In this document: positions 52,200-61,677 of the stretch, piece by piece | Layout of the letters: each line of letters opens with the position of its first letter | Position numbering within the stretch: position 1 is the stretch's first letter | Source of the DNA: Microbacterium oleivorans | GTDB lineage: Bacteria; Actinomycetota; Actinomycetes; Actinomycetales; Microbacteriaceae | Assembly: GCF_023715745.1 (NCBI RefSeq) | Contig: NZ_JAMBOV010000001.1 | Location: forward strand, 558,001 to 622,000 | DNA: 64,000 bases | Reading direction: 5' to 3' | The notes under the pieces: generated by a model | What the model was told of the DNA's origin: nothing | The model's input: the letters and a program-made list of their open reading frames with translations, nothing else | Database searches by the model: none | Translations under genes and position numbers: made by a program

Positions 52200-54496
52200 G
52201 CGTCGACACCCAGACGACGACGGAGCGGATCGAGGAGCTCCTGTCCCGGATGACGTGGGAGGAGAAGCTGGCCCAGCTCGGCAGTCACTGGAACGACCGG
52301 CGGACGGGCGGCGAGATCATCGCGCCGATGCAGGACGTCATGGGCGCGGGGCGCCTCGACTTCGCCGCCGCGGCCCGCCACGGCATGGGGCATCTCACCC
52401 GCCGGTTCGGAACCACGCCGGTGCGACCGCGCGACGGGATGATCGCCGCGCGCGAGGATCAGCTGTTCCTGCGGGACTCGACGCGCCCCGGCATCCCGGC
52501 GATCCTCCACGAGGAGTGCCTCACCGGTCTCACGACGCTCGGCGCCACGGTGTATCCGACGCCGCTCGCGTGGGCGGCGACCTTCGACCGTGAGCTGGTC
52601 CACGAGATGGCGGCCGCGATCGGCGCCGACATGCGTGCGCTCGGGGTGCATCAGGGGCTCGCGCCCGTCCTCGACGTGACCACCGACTACCGGTGGGGAC
52701 GCGTCGAGGAGACCCTCGGCGAGGATCCCTTCGTCGTCGCCACCCTGGGCACCGCCTACGTACGGGGGCTGCAGTCGGCCGGAGTGATCGCGACCCTCAA
52801 GCATTTCGCCGGCCATGCGTCGTCGCGGGGCGGGCGCAATCACGCTCCGGTCGCGATGGGCGAGCGGGATCTCCGCGACCTCGTCCTGCCGCCCTTCGAG
52901 ATGGCGGTGCGGACCGGCGGCGCCGGCAGCGTCATGAACTCGTACACCGAGACCGACCGCGTGCCGGCCGCCGCCGACCGGCGGCTGCTCACCGACATCC
53001 TGCGCGGGGAGTGGGGCTTCGAGGGCACCGTGGTCTCGGACTACTGGGCGGTCGCCTTCCTGAAGGCGAAGCACCGCGTCGCGGCGACGGTGGCGGATGC
53101 CGGTCGGCTCGCCCTGCACGCCGGGATGGACGTGGAACTCCCCGACACCGCCGCGTTCGCGGCGCTCGCCGTCGACGACCCCGACCCGGAGCGCACCGCG
53201 TCCGAGGTGGACGAGGCCGTGCGTCGCGTCCTCCGCCAAAAGCTCGCGCTCGGTCTGCTCGACGACGGCTGGCAGCCGCCGGAACCGGCCGACGTCGATC
53301 TCGACAGCGAGCGCAACCGCAGCATCGCCCGTCGCCTCGCCGAGCGATCCGTCGTCCTCCTCGACAACCCGCGCGGGCTGCTGCCGCTCACCCTCCCGCC
53401 GGCGCGGATCGCCGTCGTCGGGCCCGGCGCCGACGACCCCCGCGTCCTCATGGGGGCCTACTCGTACCCGATCCACGTCCTTCCGCGGCACCCGGAGCTG
53501 GGGCTCGGCATCGACGCGGACTCGATCGCGGCTGCCGTCCGCCGCCGCTTCGGCGAGGCGGAGGTCTCGGTCGTTCCGGGGGTCCCGCTCGTCGAGCCGC
53601 CGGCGGATGGTGAGATCGAGCGTGCCGTCGACGCGGCCGCCGAGGCAGATGTCGCGATCGTGGTCGTCGGCGATCGGGCCGGCATGTTCGGCACGGGCAC
53701 GTCGGGCGAGGGTTCCGATGCGCCGGGGCTCGACCTTCCCGGGCATCAGGGTCGCCTTGCGGACGCGGTGCTCGCGACGGGAACGCCCGTCATCCTCCTC
53801 GTCGTCTCGGGGCGTCCGTACGCGCTGGGACGCTATGTCGGCAGGGCCGCTGCGATCGTCCAGGCCTTCTTCCCCGGCGTCGAGGGACCGGCGGCGATCG
53901 CCGGCATCCTGGCGGGGGACACCGCACCGTCGGGTCACCTGCCCGTCCAGATCCCGTGTCACGCGGATGCCCTCCCGCACACCTACCTCGCCCCGCCCCT
54001 CGGTCAGGACGGCGATCGCATCAGCAGCCTGTCGATCGCCGCGGCCTTCCCCTTCGGTCACGGGCTGTCGTACACGTCGTTCGAGGTCGGCGCGCCCGAG
54101 CCCGCGGCGAGCGACCTGCCCACCGACGGCCGCACCTCGGTCTCGGTGCCGGTCCGCAACACCGGCGGCCGGAGGGGCGCGACGGTCGTGCAGCTGTACG
54201 CCTCCGACCCGGTGGCGCAGGTCACGCGGCCCGTCGTTCAGCTCCTCGGCTATGCGCGGGTCGAGCTCGACTCCGGTGCCGCTGCGCGGGTGCACTTCGA
54301 TGTGCACGCCGATCGGTTCTCGTTCGTCGGTCTCGAGGGACGGCGCGTCGTCGAGCCCGGCGACATCCTCCTCTCGAGCGGTCGCTCGGTCGGTGACCGC
54401 TCGGCCGAGGTGCTCCTCCGCCTCGCGGGCCCCACGAGACGCGTCGAGCACGCGGTTCTCGACACCCCGACCCGTGTCGAGGGGGTCGACGCATGA
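52196..54496 (+). CDS. GH3 beta-xylosidase/beta-glucosidase
   Basis: 766 residues. Starts MTWEEKLAQLGSHWNDRRTG; barrel segments IPAILHEECLTGL, VLDVTTDYRWGRVEETLGEDPF and KHFAGHASSRGGRNHAP; nucleophile D282 in VVSDYWAV; second domain with VVGDRAGMFGTGTSGEGSD; ends in a fibronectin-III-like domain. No signal peptide. It is clearly paralogous to the GH3 at 61678-63969. With GH51 it fits stepwise trimming of arabinoxylo-oligosaccharides. ATGA overlaps on both sides. Confidence 0.9.
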   Translation: MSVDTQTTTERIEELLSRMTWEEKLAQLGSHWNDRRTGGEIIAPMQDVMGAGRLDFAAAARHGMGHLTRRFGTTPVRPRDGMIAAREDQLFLRDSTRPGIPAILHEECLTGLTTLGATVYPTPLAWAATFDRELVHEMAAAIGADMRALGVHQGLAPVLDVTTDYRWGRVEETLGEDPFVVATLGTAYVRGLQSAGVIATLKHFAGHASSRGGRNHAPVAMGERDLRDLVLPPFEMAVRTGGAGSVMNSYTETDRVPAAADRRLLTDILRGEWGFEGTVVSDYWAVAFLKAKHRVAATVADAGRLALHAGMDVELPDTAAFAALAVDDPDPERTASEVDEAVRRVLRQKLALGLLDDGWQPPEPADVDLDSERNRSIARRLAERSVVLLDNPRGLLPLTLPPARIAVVGPGADDPRVLMGAYSYPIHVLPRHPELGLGIDADSIAAAVRRRFGEAEVSVVPGVPLVEPPADGEIERAVDAAAEADVAIVVVGDRAGMFGTGTSGEGSDAPGLDLPGHQGRLADAVLATGTPVILLVVSGRPYALGRYVGRAAAIVQAFFPGVEGPAAIAGILAGDTAPSGHLPVQIPCHADALPHTYLAPPLGQDGDRISSLSIAAAFPFGHGLSYTSFEVGAPEPAASDLPTDGRTSVSVPVRNTGGRRGATVVQLYASDPVAQVTRPVVQLLGYARVELDSGAAARVHFDVHADRFSFVGLEGRRVVEPGDILLSSGRSVGDRSAEVLLRLAGPTRRVEHAVLDTPTRVEGVDA

Positions 54497-55488
54497 GCGC
54501 GTGGACGGCCGACGACTGGCCGATCGCCGCCGCAGCGCTGCCCTTCTCCGGCACGCTCCCCGACGGTCGGTCGGTGACCGAGGCGGGACCCGACGAATGG
54601 GCGGTCACGCTCGCCGAGATCGCGGACGCCGGCTTCGACGCCCTCGATGTCACCGATTCGTGGCTCCGGCTGGCGGACTTGGATGCCGCGGGTCGTGCGG
54701 ACTTCCTCGCGGTGGCACGTGAGACGGGGGTGCGGCCCCTCTCGCTCTCCGCGATCCGACGCAGCGTCGTCGACCCGCGCGACGGCGACGCGAACCTCGC
54801 CTACAGCCACCGCGTGCTCGAGGCCGCGGCATCCGTCGGCATCGGCACCGTGTCGTTCGGGCTGCACCGTCCCCTCACCGCCGAGCAGTCTGCGCAGCTC
54901 TGGTTCTGGACGGTGGACGGGCCGAAGGACGACCCCGCGGACTGGGACCTCGCGGTCACGCGGCTGCGCGAGCTCGGCCGCCATGCGGAGGAGCTCGGCG
55001 TCCTCATGTCACTCGAGATGTACGAGGACACCTTCCTCGGAACGGCATCATCCGCCGTGCGCCTCATAGAGAAGATCGGTCTTTCCGGGGTGGGGCTCAA
55101 TCCCGACATCGGCAACCTCATCCGGCTCCACCGGCCAGTCGAGTCCTGGCTGGAGCTGTGCGAGCAGACCCTCCCGTACGCGAACTTCTGGCACGTGAAG
55201 AACTACACCCGCGACGAGGACATCGCGCGCGACTTCTACACCGCGGCACCGTCGCCGATGGTCGCGGGGGTCATCGATTACCGGCGCGCGATGCGGATCG
55301 CCCTCGCGAACGGATTCCAGGGCGTCATCTGCGTCGAGAACTACGGCGGCGACGGTCTCAGCGTCTGCGCCGAGAACCGCGACTATCTCCGACGCCACGT
55401 GCTGCCGCGCCGAACGTCCACGCAGCTCGGGACGAGCCGCGTGCGTCAGCTCGGTGAGGCCCGGCCTCAGACAGGACCCGAACGATGA
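54493..55488 (+). CDS. Sugar isomerase/epimerase (AP endonuclease 2 fold)
   Basis: 331 residues, TIM barrel of the xylose-isomerase-like/AP-endonuclease-2 group. The four metal ligands are visible: Glu in SLEMYEDTFLG, Asp in LNPDIGNLIRLH, His in FWHVKNYTRDED and Glu in VICVENYGGDGL. The family holds ketose 3-epimerases, isomerases and some beta-decarboxylases of oxo sugar acids. In this operon, before a tetrulose-type kinase and isomerase and near a hydroxyacyl-dehydrogenase-like enzyme, either epimerase or decarboxylase is possible. Four-base overlaps with both neighbours. Confidence 0.75.
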   Translation: MSAWTADDWPIAAAALPFSGTLPDGRSVTEAGPDEWAVTLAEIADAGFDALDVTDSWLRLADLDAAGRADFLAVARETGVRPLSLSAIRRSVVDPRDGDANLAYSHRVLEAAASVGIGTVSFGLHRPLTAEQSAQLWFWTVDGPKDDPADWDLAVTRLRELGRHAEELGVLMSLEMYEDTFLGTASSAVRLIEKIGLSGVGLNPDIGNLIRLHRPVESWLELCEQTLPYANFWHVKNYTRDEDIARDFYTAAPSPMVAGVIDYRRAMRIALANGFQGVICVENYGGDGLSVCAENRDYLRRHVLPRRTSTQLGTSRVRQLGEARPQTGPER

Positions 55489-57206
55489 CCCGCATCGCGA
55501 ACGATCCCGCCTCCTTCGTCGACGACGCCCTCGAGGGCTTCGCCGCCGCGCACGCCGAGGCGGTGCGCCGCGTGGACGGCGGGGTGGTGCGGGCGACGCC
55601 GCTCGCGCTCGGCTCGGTGGCCGTCGTCGTGGGTGGCGGGTCCGGCCACTATCCGGCGTTCGCCGGTGTCGTCGGCCCCGGCATGGCGGCCGGCGCCGTC
55701 TGCGGCAACATCTTCACCTCGCCCTCCGCGGGACAGGCGTATCGGGTCGCCCGCGCCGCCGACGCCGGGGGCGGGGTGCTTTTCCTCTTCGGCAACTACG
55801 CCGGGGACGTCCTGCACTTCGGCGACGCGCAGGACCGCCTGCGTGCCGAAGGTGTGGATGCGCGGACGGTGCTCGTGACCGACGACATCGCCAGCGCGCC
55901 GCTCGCCGAACGAGCCCGGCGACGCGGTATCGCCGGCGACTTCGTCGTCTTCAAGATCGCGGGAGCGGCGGCCGAGCGCGGCGACGACATCGATGAGGTC
56001 GAGCGCCTGGCGCGGCACGCCAACGAGCGAACCCGCACACTCGGCGTCGCCTTCGGGGGCTGCACGTTCCCCGGCGCGGACGCGCCGCTGTTCACCGTCC
56101 CCGAGGGCATGATGTCGATCGGTCTCGGCATCCACGGCGAGCCCGGCATCCGCGACGTCCCGCGCACGTCGTCGAGAGAGCTCGCTCACATGCTGGTGGG
56201 CGATCTGCTGCACGACGTCCCGGAATCGCGCGGCGACCGCGCGGCGGTCATCGTCAACGGCCTCGGGTCGGTCTCGCACGAGGAGCTGTTCGTCCTCTTC
56301 CGCGACGTGTCCGCAGAGCTCGGTGCTGCGGGCGTGGCGGTGGTCCAGCCCGAGGTGGGCGACCTCGTCACGAGCCTCGACATGGCCGGCGCATCGGTGA
56401 CCCTCGTCTGGCTCGACGACGAGCTCGAGCCGCTGTGGGCCGCTGCCGCCGACACTCCCGCCTATCGCAAGGGGGCCGCGGTCCGGACGGCGTCGAGCCG
56501 CGCCGTGGCGGCCTCGATCGCGTCGGAGCCCGAGGCGCCGCGGCGTCCCCTCGCGGCCCCCGATGACCGCCGACGGGCCGAACACGCACGGGGTCTGCTG
56601 CGGGCGGCGCAGGAGGCGATAGCAGTCGCGGCGGCGGATCTCGGGGCGCTCGACGCCGTCGCCGGAGACGGCGACCACGGTGTCGGGATGCGCGCCGGTG
56701 TCGACGCCGCCGTCGCGGCGTTCGACCCAGAGGCCGGGCTCCAGCGCGCGCTCACGACGGCGGCCGATGCGTGGAGTGAGCGTGCCGGCGGCACCTCGGG
56801 TGCCCTGTGGGCGACGGCGCTGCGCCGGCTCGCTGCCGAACTCCCCGCTTCCGGCGGGCGGTCCGCGCTCACGCCCGGGGAGCTGGCATCCGCGGTGGGC
56901 GCAGCGGTCGACGCGGTCGCCGAGCGCGGGGGAGCGGTGGTCGGCGACAAGACGATGCTCGACGCGATGCGTCCCTACGCCGACGCGCTGCGCGCAGGTG
57001 CCACCGCGGAAGTCGACATCCGGTCCCTCCTCGCGGACGCCGCTCGCGCGGCGACCGCGGCGGCGGAGGCCACCGCCGCTCTTCGCCCCTCGAAGGGGCG
57101 GGCGCGACCTCTCGCCGAGCGAAGTCTCGGCCACCCCGACCCGGGCGCGACGTCGTTCGCCCTCATCGCCACCGCCGTGGCCCGACACCTGGAGCAGAAC
57201 CCATGA
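55485..57206 (+). CDS. DhaK-DhaL fusion kinase (erythrulose/dihydroxyacetone kinase type)
   Basis: 573 residues. DhaK-like domain (about 1-330) with [15 protein letters not shown] and the substrate-binding histidine H217 in [11 protein letters not shown]; DhaL-like ATP domain (about 360-570) with the Asp cluster [16 protein letters not shown] and GGTSGALW. Single-chain ATP-dependent enzymes of this family include dihydroxyacetone kinase and the erythrulose kinases of mycobacterial tetritol pathways. Followed directly by an RpiB-type isomerase, the pairing seen in erythrulose use, so a tetrulose is the best-supported substrate. ATGA overlaps both sides. Confidence 0.82.
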   Translation: MTRIANDPASFVDDALEGFAAAHAEAVRRVDGGVVRATPLALGSVAVVVGGGSGHYPAFAGVVGPGMAAGAVCGNIFTSPSAGQAYRVARAADAGGGVLFLFGNYAGDVLHFGDAQDRLRAEGVDARTVLVTDDIASAPLAERARRRGIAGDFVVFKIAGAAAERGDDIDEVERLARHANERTRTLGVAFGGCTFPGADAPLFTVPEGMMSIGLGIHGEPGIRDVPRTSSRELAHMLVGDLLHDVPESRGDRAAVIVNGLGSVSHEELFVLFRDVSAELGAAGVAVVQPEVGDLVTSLDMAGASVTLVWLDDELEPLWAAAADTPAYRKGAAVRTASSRAVAASIASEPEAPRRPLAAPDDRRRAEHARGLLRAAQEAIAVAAADLGALDAVAGDGDHGVGMRAGVDAAVAAFDPEAGLQRALTTAADAWSERAGGTSGALWATALRRLAAELPASGGRSALTPGELASAVGAAVDAVAERGGAVVGDKTMLDAMRPYADALRAGATAEVDIRSLLADAARAATAAAEATAALRPSKGRARPLAERSLGHPDPGATSFALIATAVARHLEQNP

Positions 57207-57673
57207 CAGAGGGATGGCGGATCGTCATCGGCAGCGATGACGCCGGCTACGAGTACAAGACGGCCCTGCGGGCGCTTCTGGAGGCGGATGACCGGGTCGC
57301 CGACGTGGTCGATGTCGGCGTCGGGGGAGACGAGCACACCGCCTACCCCCTCGTCGCGGTCGCCGCCGCTGAGCGCGTCGCGGCCGGCGCCGCCGACCGG
57401 GCGCTGCTGATCTGCGGGACGGGACTCGGAGTCGCCATCTCGGCGAACAAGGTGCCGGGCGTGCGCGCCGTGACGGCCCACGACTCGTATTCGGTCGAAC
57501 GCGCGGTGCTGAGCAACGACGCCCAGGTGCTCGCACTGGGTCAGCGCGTGATCGGATTGGAACTCGCCAAGCGCCTCGTGACCGAGTGGCTGGGATATCG
57601 GTTCGACACATCGTCGCCGTCAGCAGCGAAGGTCGCTGCGATCGCCGAGTACGAAGCGGGAGGGGACCGATGA
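57203..57673 (+). CDS. RpiB/LacAB-family sugar-phosphate isomerase
   Basis: 156 residues. RpiB fold: [13 protein letters not shown] (usual GSDHAG has His in place of the second Asp), catalytic C71 in [16 protein letters not shown], and [27 protein letters not shown]. The altered first motif and the [13 protein letters not shown] segment are like the erythrulose-4-phosphate isomerases rather than ribose-5-phosphate isomerases (my recollection of the family, not a search). Likely reaction: erythrulose-4-phosphate to erythrose-4-phosphate. Four-base overlaps both sides. Confidence 0.8.
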   Translation: MTEGWRIVIGSDDAGYEYKTALRALLEADDRVADVVDVGVGGDEHTAYPLVAVAAAERVAAGAADRALLICGTGLGVAISANKVPGVRAVTAHDSYSVERAVLSNDAQVLALGQRVIGLELAKRLVTEWLGYRFDTSSPSAAKVAAIAEYEAGGDR

Positions 57674-58623
57674 GTCGCATCGCCGTCGTCGGGAGCGGCT
57701 ACATGGGAGGCGGTATCGCGCAGGTCGCAGCCATCGCCGGTCACGAGGTCGTCATCACCGATGCGACGCCCGAGATCGCGCGCGCCAACCTCGACCGCAT
57801 CAACGCCGAAGCAGAGGCTTTCGAGGCGCAGGGGTTGTTCCCCGATGGTGCCGCGGCGGCCGTCCGGCACGGCATCTCCGCGGCGGACGATGTCGAGAGC
57901 GCTGTGGTCGGTGCGGACCTCGTCGAGGAGGCCGTCCCCGAGCGCCTGGAGCTGAAGCGCGGGACGTTGGCGCGGATCTCGCGCGCGAATCCGGACGCGG
58001 TGATCGGCAGCAACACCTCGACGATCGCACTCGGGGACCTGGCGCCTCCGGTCGAGAACCCGCATCGCTTCCTCGGGGTGCACTTCTCCAACCCGGCGCC
58101 CTTCATCCCGGGTGTCGAGATCATCCCGCACGACGGCACCTCCGAGGGGGCCATCGCGACCGCCGAGGTGTTCGTCCGCAGTGTCGGGAAGCTCCCGGCG
58201 CGTGTGCGGGACGTCACCGGTTTCGTCCTCAACAGGCTGCAGTACGCGCTCTTCCACGAGGCGACGCAGCTCGTCGAGGAGGGGGTCGCATCGGTAGCCG
58301 ACATCGACACGATCGTGAGATCGACGTTCGGATTCCGCATGCCGTTCTTCGGCCCGTTCGCGATCGCGGACATGGCGGGGCTCGACGTGTACGCGTTCTG
58401 CTACGCCTCGCTGCAGCAGGGCTTGCCCGACCGTTTCCCGACGCCCGCGATGCTGAGCGAGCGGATCGCCGCAGGGCAGCTCGGCACCAAGAGCGGCGGA
58501 GGCTTCCGCGCGATCGACGCCGCGCGCACCGATGAGCTGATCGCCTATCGGAACAGGGCGTACGTCCTCATGGCGAGGCTGCTCGAGGAGCTGGGGCCTT
58601 CTCCCTTCGACGACCCCCGGTGA
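57670..58623 (+). CDS. 3-hydroxyacyl-CoA-dehydrogenase-like oxidoreductase
   Basis: 317 residues. NAD-binding domain with [50 protein letters not shown] and the catalytic His in [25 protein letters not shown]-terminal helical domain with [22 protein letters not shown]. The fold also includes sugar-acid enzymes such as L-gulonate 3-dehydrogenase. Being the last of four sugar enzymes, it more likely oxidises C3 of a sugar acid than an acyl-CoA. AGGGG lies five bases before the ATG. The operon ends in the hairpin at 58634-58668. Confidence 0.78.
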   Translation: MSRIAVVGSGYMGGGIAQVAAIAGHEVVITDATPEIARANLDRINAEAEAFEAQGLFPDGAAAAVRHGISAADDVESAVVGADLVEEAVPERLELKRGTLARISRANPDAVIGSNTSTIALGDLAPPVENPHRFLGVHFSNPAPFIPGVEIIPHDGTSEGAIATAEVFVRSVGKLPARVRDVTGFVLNRLQYALFHEATQLVEEGVASVADIDTIVRSTFGFRMPFFGPFAIADMAGLDVYAFCYASLQQGLPDRFPTPAMLSERIAAGQLGTKSGGGFRAIDAARTDELIAYRNRAYVLMARLLEELGPSPFDDPR

Positions 58624-58632
58624 TCGTTCCAC

Positions 58633-58669
58633 GGACCGCCCGAGCCGCGAAAGGCCGCTCGGGCGGTCG
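58633..58669 (+). terminator. Terminator of the arabinoxylan-type operon
   Basis: GACCGCCCGAGC (58634-58645) pairs with GCTCGGGCGGTC (58657-58668); 12-bp stem, 11-base loop. Confidence 0.65.
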
Positions 58670-58694
58670 GCGCGCCCAATGGCCACGACGCGAT

Positions 58695-58774
58695 TATCAA
58701 CGTTGTACATTGCCTCTTGACCCCCGGGCGATCGACTGGGAGAGTGTCCGCGAACGAGATTTACGACGTTGTAA
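58695..58774. promoter_or_regulatory. Promoter and two distal LacI-type operators before the double esterase
   Basis: TATCAACGTTGTA (58696-58708 region) and TTACGACGTTGTAA (58761-58774) share the CAACGTTG/CGACGTTG core with the operators at 47258-47286. Between them lie TTGACC (58717-58722) and, 17 bases on, GAGAGT (58740-58745), a weak promoter. Operator centres are about 66 bases apart, so looping over the promoter is possible. Confidence 0.55.
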
Positions 58775-58877
58775 ATTTTGACCTGACGCCGTGGATCCGC
58801 ATCCCCAGGGCCGTCCTCCGCGCTGCCACTCCCCAGGTGTCGGACGCGCGCGGCCACCACGATGAGATGGAGTATCG

Positions 58878-61622
58878 ATGGAGATCACATCCCGGAGTCG
58901 GCGATCGCGCCGGCTCGGAGGACGCATCACGGCGATGGTCGCCGGCGGTGCGTTGGCGCTGACCGGCGTCGTCGCTGCGTCACCGGCGGTCGCCGCCGAC
59001 GCCTGGATCACGGTCCAGGACGACGGCTATCTGCGCATCGCCGTCCCCGACGCCGCCGTGCAGCAGGAGATCGGCGCTGTGTCCCAGGTGGTGGTCGAGG
59101 GCAACTTCGGCCCCAGCCACAACTGGGCGCAGATCGGGCTGCAGCGCAGCGGTGCCAACTGGACCGCCACCTACGGTCCGTTCGAACCGGGTCTGTACTA
59201 CTACCAGGTGACCGGCGACGACTCGAAGGTGTTCAAGGACGGCTCCAATCCGACCGCGGTCACGTCCGAGCCCGAGTGGAGCACCTTCTTCATCCCCGGC
59301 GAGTCAGCCGAGTGGCTGGCGGAGCCTGCCGAGGAGGCCGGCACGATCGAGACGCTGACCTATGAGAGCGCCGTTGCCGACGAGGAGCGCGAGGCCCTGG
59401 TCTGGGTGCCCCCGACGTACAAGGCGAAGGGCAAGAAGCTTCCGGTCCTGTACCTGCAGCACGGCGGCGGACAGGGCGACCGGGACTGGGTCGAAGTGGG
59501 TCGCGCCGAGCAGATCCTCGACAACCTCTGGCTGGAGGGCGATCTCGCGGACATGCTCGTCGTCATGGGCGACGGCAACGTCTCCGACTTCTCCGAGGAG
59601 CTGCTCGAGAACATCGTGCCGGCCGTCGAGGACGCCTACAACGTGTCGCCGAGTGCCAAGAAGCGCGCGCTGGCGGGCCTCTCGATGGGAGGCGGTCAGG
59701 CGTTCGAGGTGTTCAGCGAGCACCCGGGCGAGTTCTCCGCGATCGGTACCTTCGGAGCCGGACGATTCGGCGAGCTCGACGACATCCCGGTGAAGAAGAT
59801 GAACAACCGGACGGACCTGTTCCGCGTCTACGTCGGGAACAAGACGGACATCGCCTACAACGACGTGCACGACTCGCTGAAGGCCTTCGACGAGCTGGGC
59901 CTCGACTATCAGTTCGACGGCGTCAACCCCGACGCGGGGCACAACTGGAACGCCTGGCAGGAGAACCTCCGCGACTTCGCACCGCGGCTGTTCGGCGGCG
60001 CCGGCGGGGACGCTGGGATGAGTGAGGGTCACACCGCCCTCACCGAGCGCTTCGAGTCGCCCGCAGCGGGCACGACCCCGACGCCCTTCCAGGACGACGA
60101 GGGTTTCGTGACCTTCGAGACGACGACGGAGTTCGCCGATGCCGACTACGTGTCGGTGTGGGCCAACTGGGCTCCCGGCGGCAGCTGGCTGCGCGTCGAG
60201 ATGAACAAGGTCGGCGACCGCTGGCGGGCGACCGTCGGGCCGCTGGAGGAGAAGTTCTACCACTACCGGTTCATCGTCGACCGGCAGTCGGTGAAAGACG
60301 CCTCCAACCCGACCAAGGTCACCTCGGAGCCGGCGTGGAGCACCTTCCTCGTCCCCGGCGAGGGGTCTCGACTGCTGGCCGATGTGCCCGCGGGGGAGGG
60401 CGGCGACCTCGACGTGCTCACCTACCCGAGCGCGGTGGCGAACCAGGAGCGGAGCGCCTACGTCTGGACGCCGGCGGGCTACGACGCCGACCGCGCCGAG
60501 CCGTACCCGATGTTCGTCCTCAACCACGGTGGTGGGCAGAGCTGGACCGACTGGGTCGAGATGGGGCGCGCGCGCCAGATCCTCGACAACCTGTCACGGG
60601 ACGGTGACCTCGAGGACATGGTCGTGGTCATGCCCAACGGCAACGTGAGCGACTACAACCGGGAGATCCGCGAGAACGTCGTCCCCGCCGTCGAGGACGC
60701 GTACAACGTCAGCGCCAATCCCGACAAGCGTGCGCTCGCCGGGCTCTCTGCCGGCGGTGCCCGCACCGTCGGGATGTTGAAGGCGCACCCGGGCGAGTTC
60801 GCGTGGATCGGCACCTTCGCCGCCGGCTTCGGCGGCACCGCCGGGGTCGACGTCGACGCGATCAACGAGGGCACGGAGCTGTACCGCCTCTACACCGGCG
60901 ACATCACGGACTTCACCTATGGTGCCGTCGTGAACTCGCTGCCGGTGCTCGACGAACTCGGTATCGACTACGAGTTCAACGGCGTCACGGTCGGTCCGCA
61001 CGGCTGGGATGTGTGGCAGCAGAACCTGATCGACTTCGCCCCGCGCCTGTTCCAGTCGCTGCCGGCCGACACCGTCCGCCCCGAGGCGACCCTGGTGTCG
61101 CCGACGGGGGCCGGACCGTTCCGCCAGGTGGAGCTGCGGGTCGACGCCGCCGACGTCGGCGGACTCGACCGGATCGTGGCGAACGTGTACCGCGGCTCGA
61201 CGCTCGTGAAGAGCACGCAGACCGCTGTGGGCGGCGCCGAGCGCGGCACCCACACCGCCACGGTCGAGCTCGCCTCGGGTGACTACACCGTCAAGTACAA
61301 CGCGCGCGACACCGCCGGGAACGTCTCGAAGACCGGGACGTTCGCGTTCACCGTCGACGTCGACGCGCCGACGGCCACCGTCAAACCGGACTCGGTCGCG
61401 GGTGCCGGCGACACGTGGGACCTCGTCAGCTACAAGCTGTACGACGCGGTGGGAGTCGACAAGGTGGTCATCAACGGCGTCACGAAGGACCTGACGAACA
61501 ACCGCTGGTCCGACGTCAACGGCATCCGTCCTGGACAGTTCGGGGCCGTCGCCGGTGAGAACGAGATGATCGTGCACGACGTGGCGGGCAACACCGCCTC
61601 GTACACGTTCGTCCTCAACTGA
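58878..61622 (+). CDS. Secreted esterase with two tandem CE1-type modules
   Basis: 914 residues. Signal peptide with cleavage near AVAA-D (about 40). Module 1: E-set/CBM48-like domain (41-145) and alpha/beta-hydrolase esterase (155-372) with Ser269 in GLSMG, Asp324 and His355. Module 2: E-set domain (400-495) and esterase (510-725) with Ser624 in GLSAG, Asp678 and His708. The equivalent residues are offset by 353-355, so this is an internal duplication with both triads intact. Two Ig-like domains close the protein. CE1 enzymes cleave feruloyl or acetyl esters on xylan. Own promoter with operators of the upstream LacI regulator. Confidence 0.85.
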   Translation: MEITSRSRRSRRLGGRITAMVAGGALALTGVVAASPAVAADAWITVQDDGYLRIAVPDAAVQQEIGAVSQVVVEGNFGPSHNWAQIGLQRSGANWTATYGPFEPGLYYYQVTGDDSKVFKDGSNPTAVTSEPEWSTFFIPGESAEWLAEPAEEAGTIETLTYESAVADEEREALVWVPPTYKAKGKKLPVLYLQHGGGQGDRDWVEVGRAEQILDNLWLEGDLADMLVVMGDGNVSDFSEELLENIVPAVEDAYNVSPSAKKRALAGLSMGGGQAFEVFSEHPGEFSAIGTFGAGRFGELDDIPVKKMNNRTDLFRVYVGNKTDIAYNDVHDSLKAFDELGLDYQFDGVNPDAGHNWNAWQENLRDFAPRLFGGAGGDAGMSEGHTALTERFESPAAGTTPTPFQDDEGFVTFETTTEFADADYVSVWANWAPGGSWLRVEMNKVGDRWRATVGPLEEKFYHYRFIVDRQSVKDASNPTKVTSEPAWSTFLVPGEGSRLLADVPAGEGGDLDVLTYPSAVANQERSAYVWTPAGYDADRAEPYPMFVLNHGGGQSWTDWVEMGRARQILDNLSRDGDLEDMVVVMPNGNVSDYNREIRENVVPAVEDAYNVSANPDKRALAGLSAGGARTVGMLKAHPGEFAWIGTFAAGFGGTAGVDVDAINEGTELYRLYTGDITDFTYGAVVNSLPVLDELGIDYEFNGVTVGPHGWDVWQQNLIDFAPRLFQSLPADTVRPEATLVSPTGAGPFRQVELRVDAADVGGLDRIVANVYRGSTLVKSTQTAVGGAERGTHTATVELASGDYTVKYNARDTAGNVSKTGTFAFTVDVDAPTATVKPDSVAGAGDTWDLVSYKLYDAVGVDKVVINGVTKDLTNNRWSDVNGIRPGQFGAVAGENEMIVHDVAGNTASYTFVLN

Positions 61623-61628
61623 CGCACA

Positions 61629-61667
61629 CGACGACGCCCTCCTCGATTCTCGGGGAGGGCGTCGTCG
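61629..61667. terminator. Bidirectional terminator
   Basis: CGACGACGCCCTCC (61629-61642), 11-base loop, GGAGGGCGTCGTCG (61654-61667). Perfect 14-bp stem between convergent genes. Confidence 0.75.
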
Positions 61668-61677
61668 CGCGTGCGGA

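Noticed and set aside
51884-54451. 855-codon open frame opposite GH51 and GH3
   Set aside because: It spans the reverse of two well-supported genes and has no recognisable domain.
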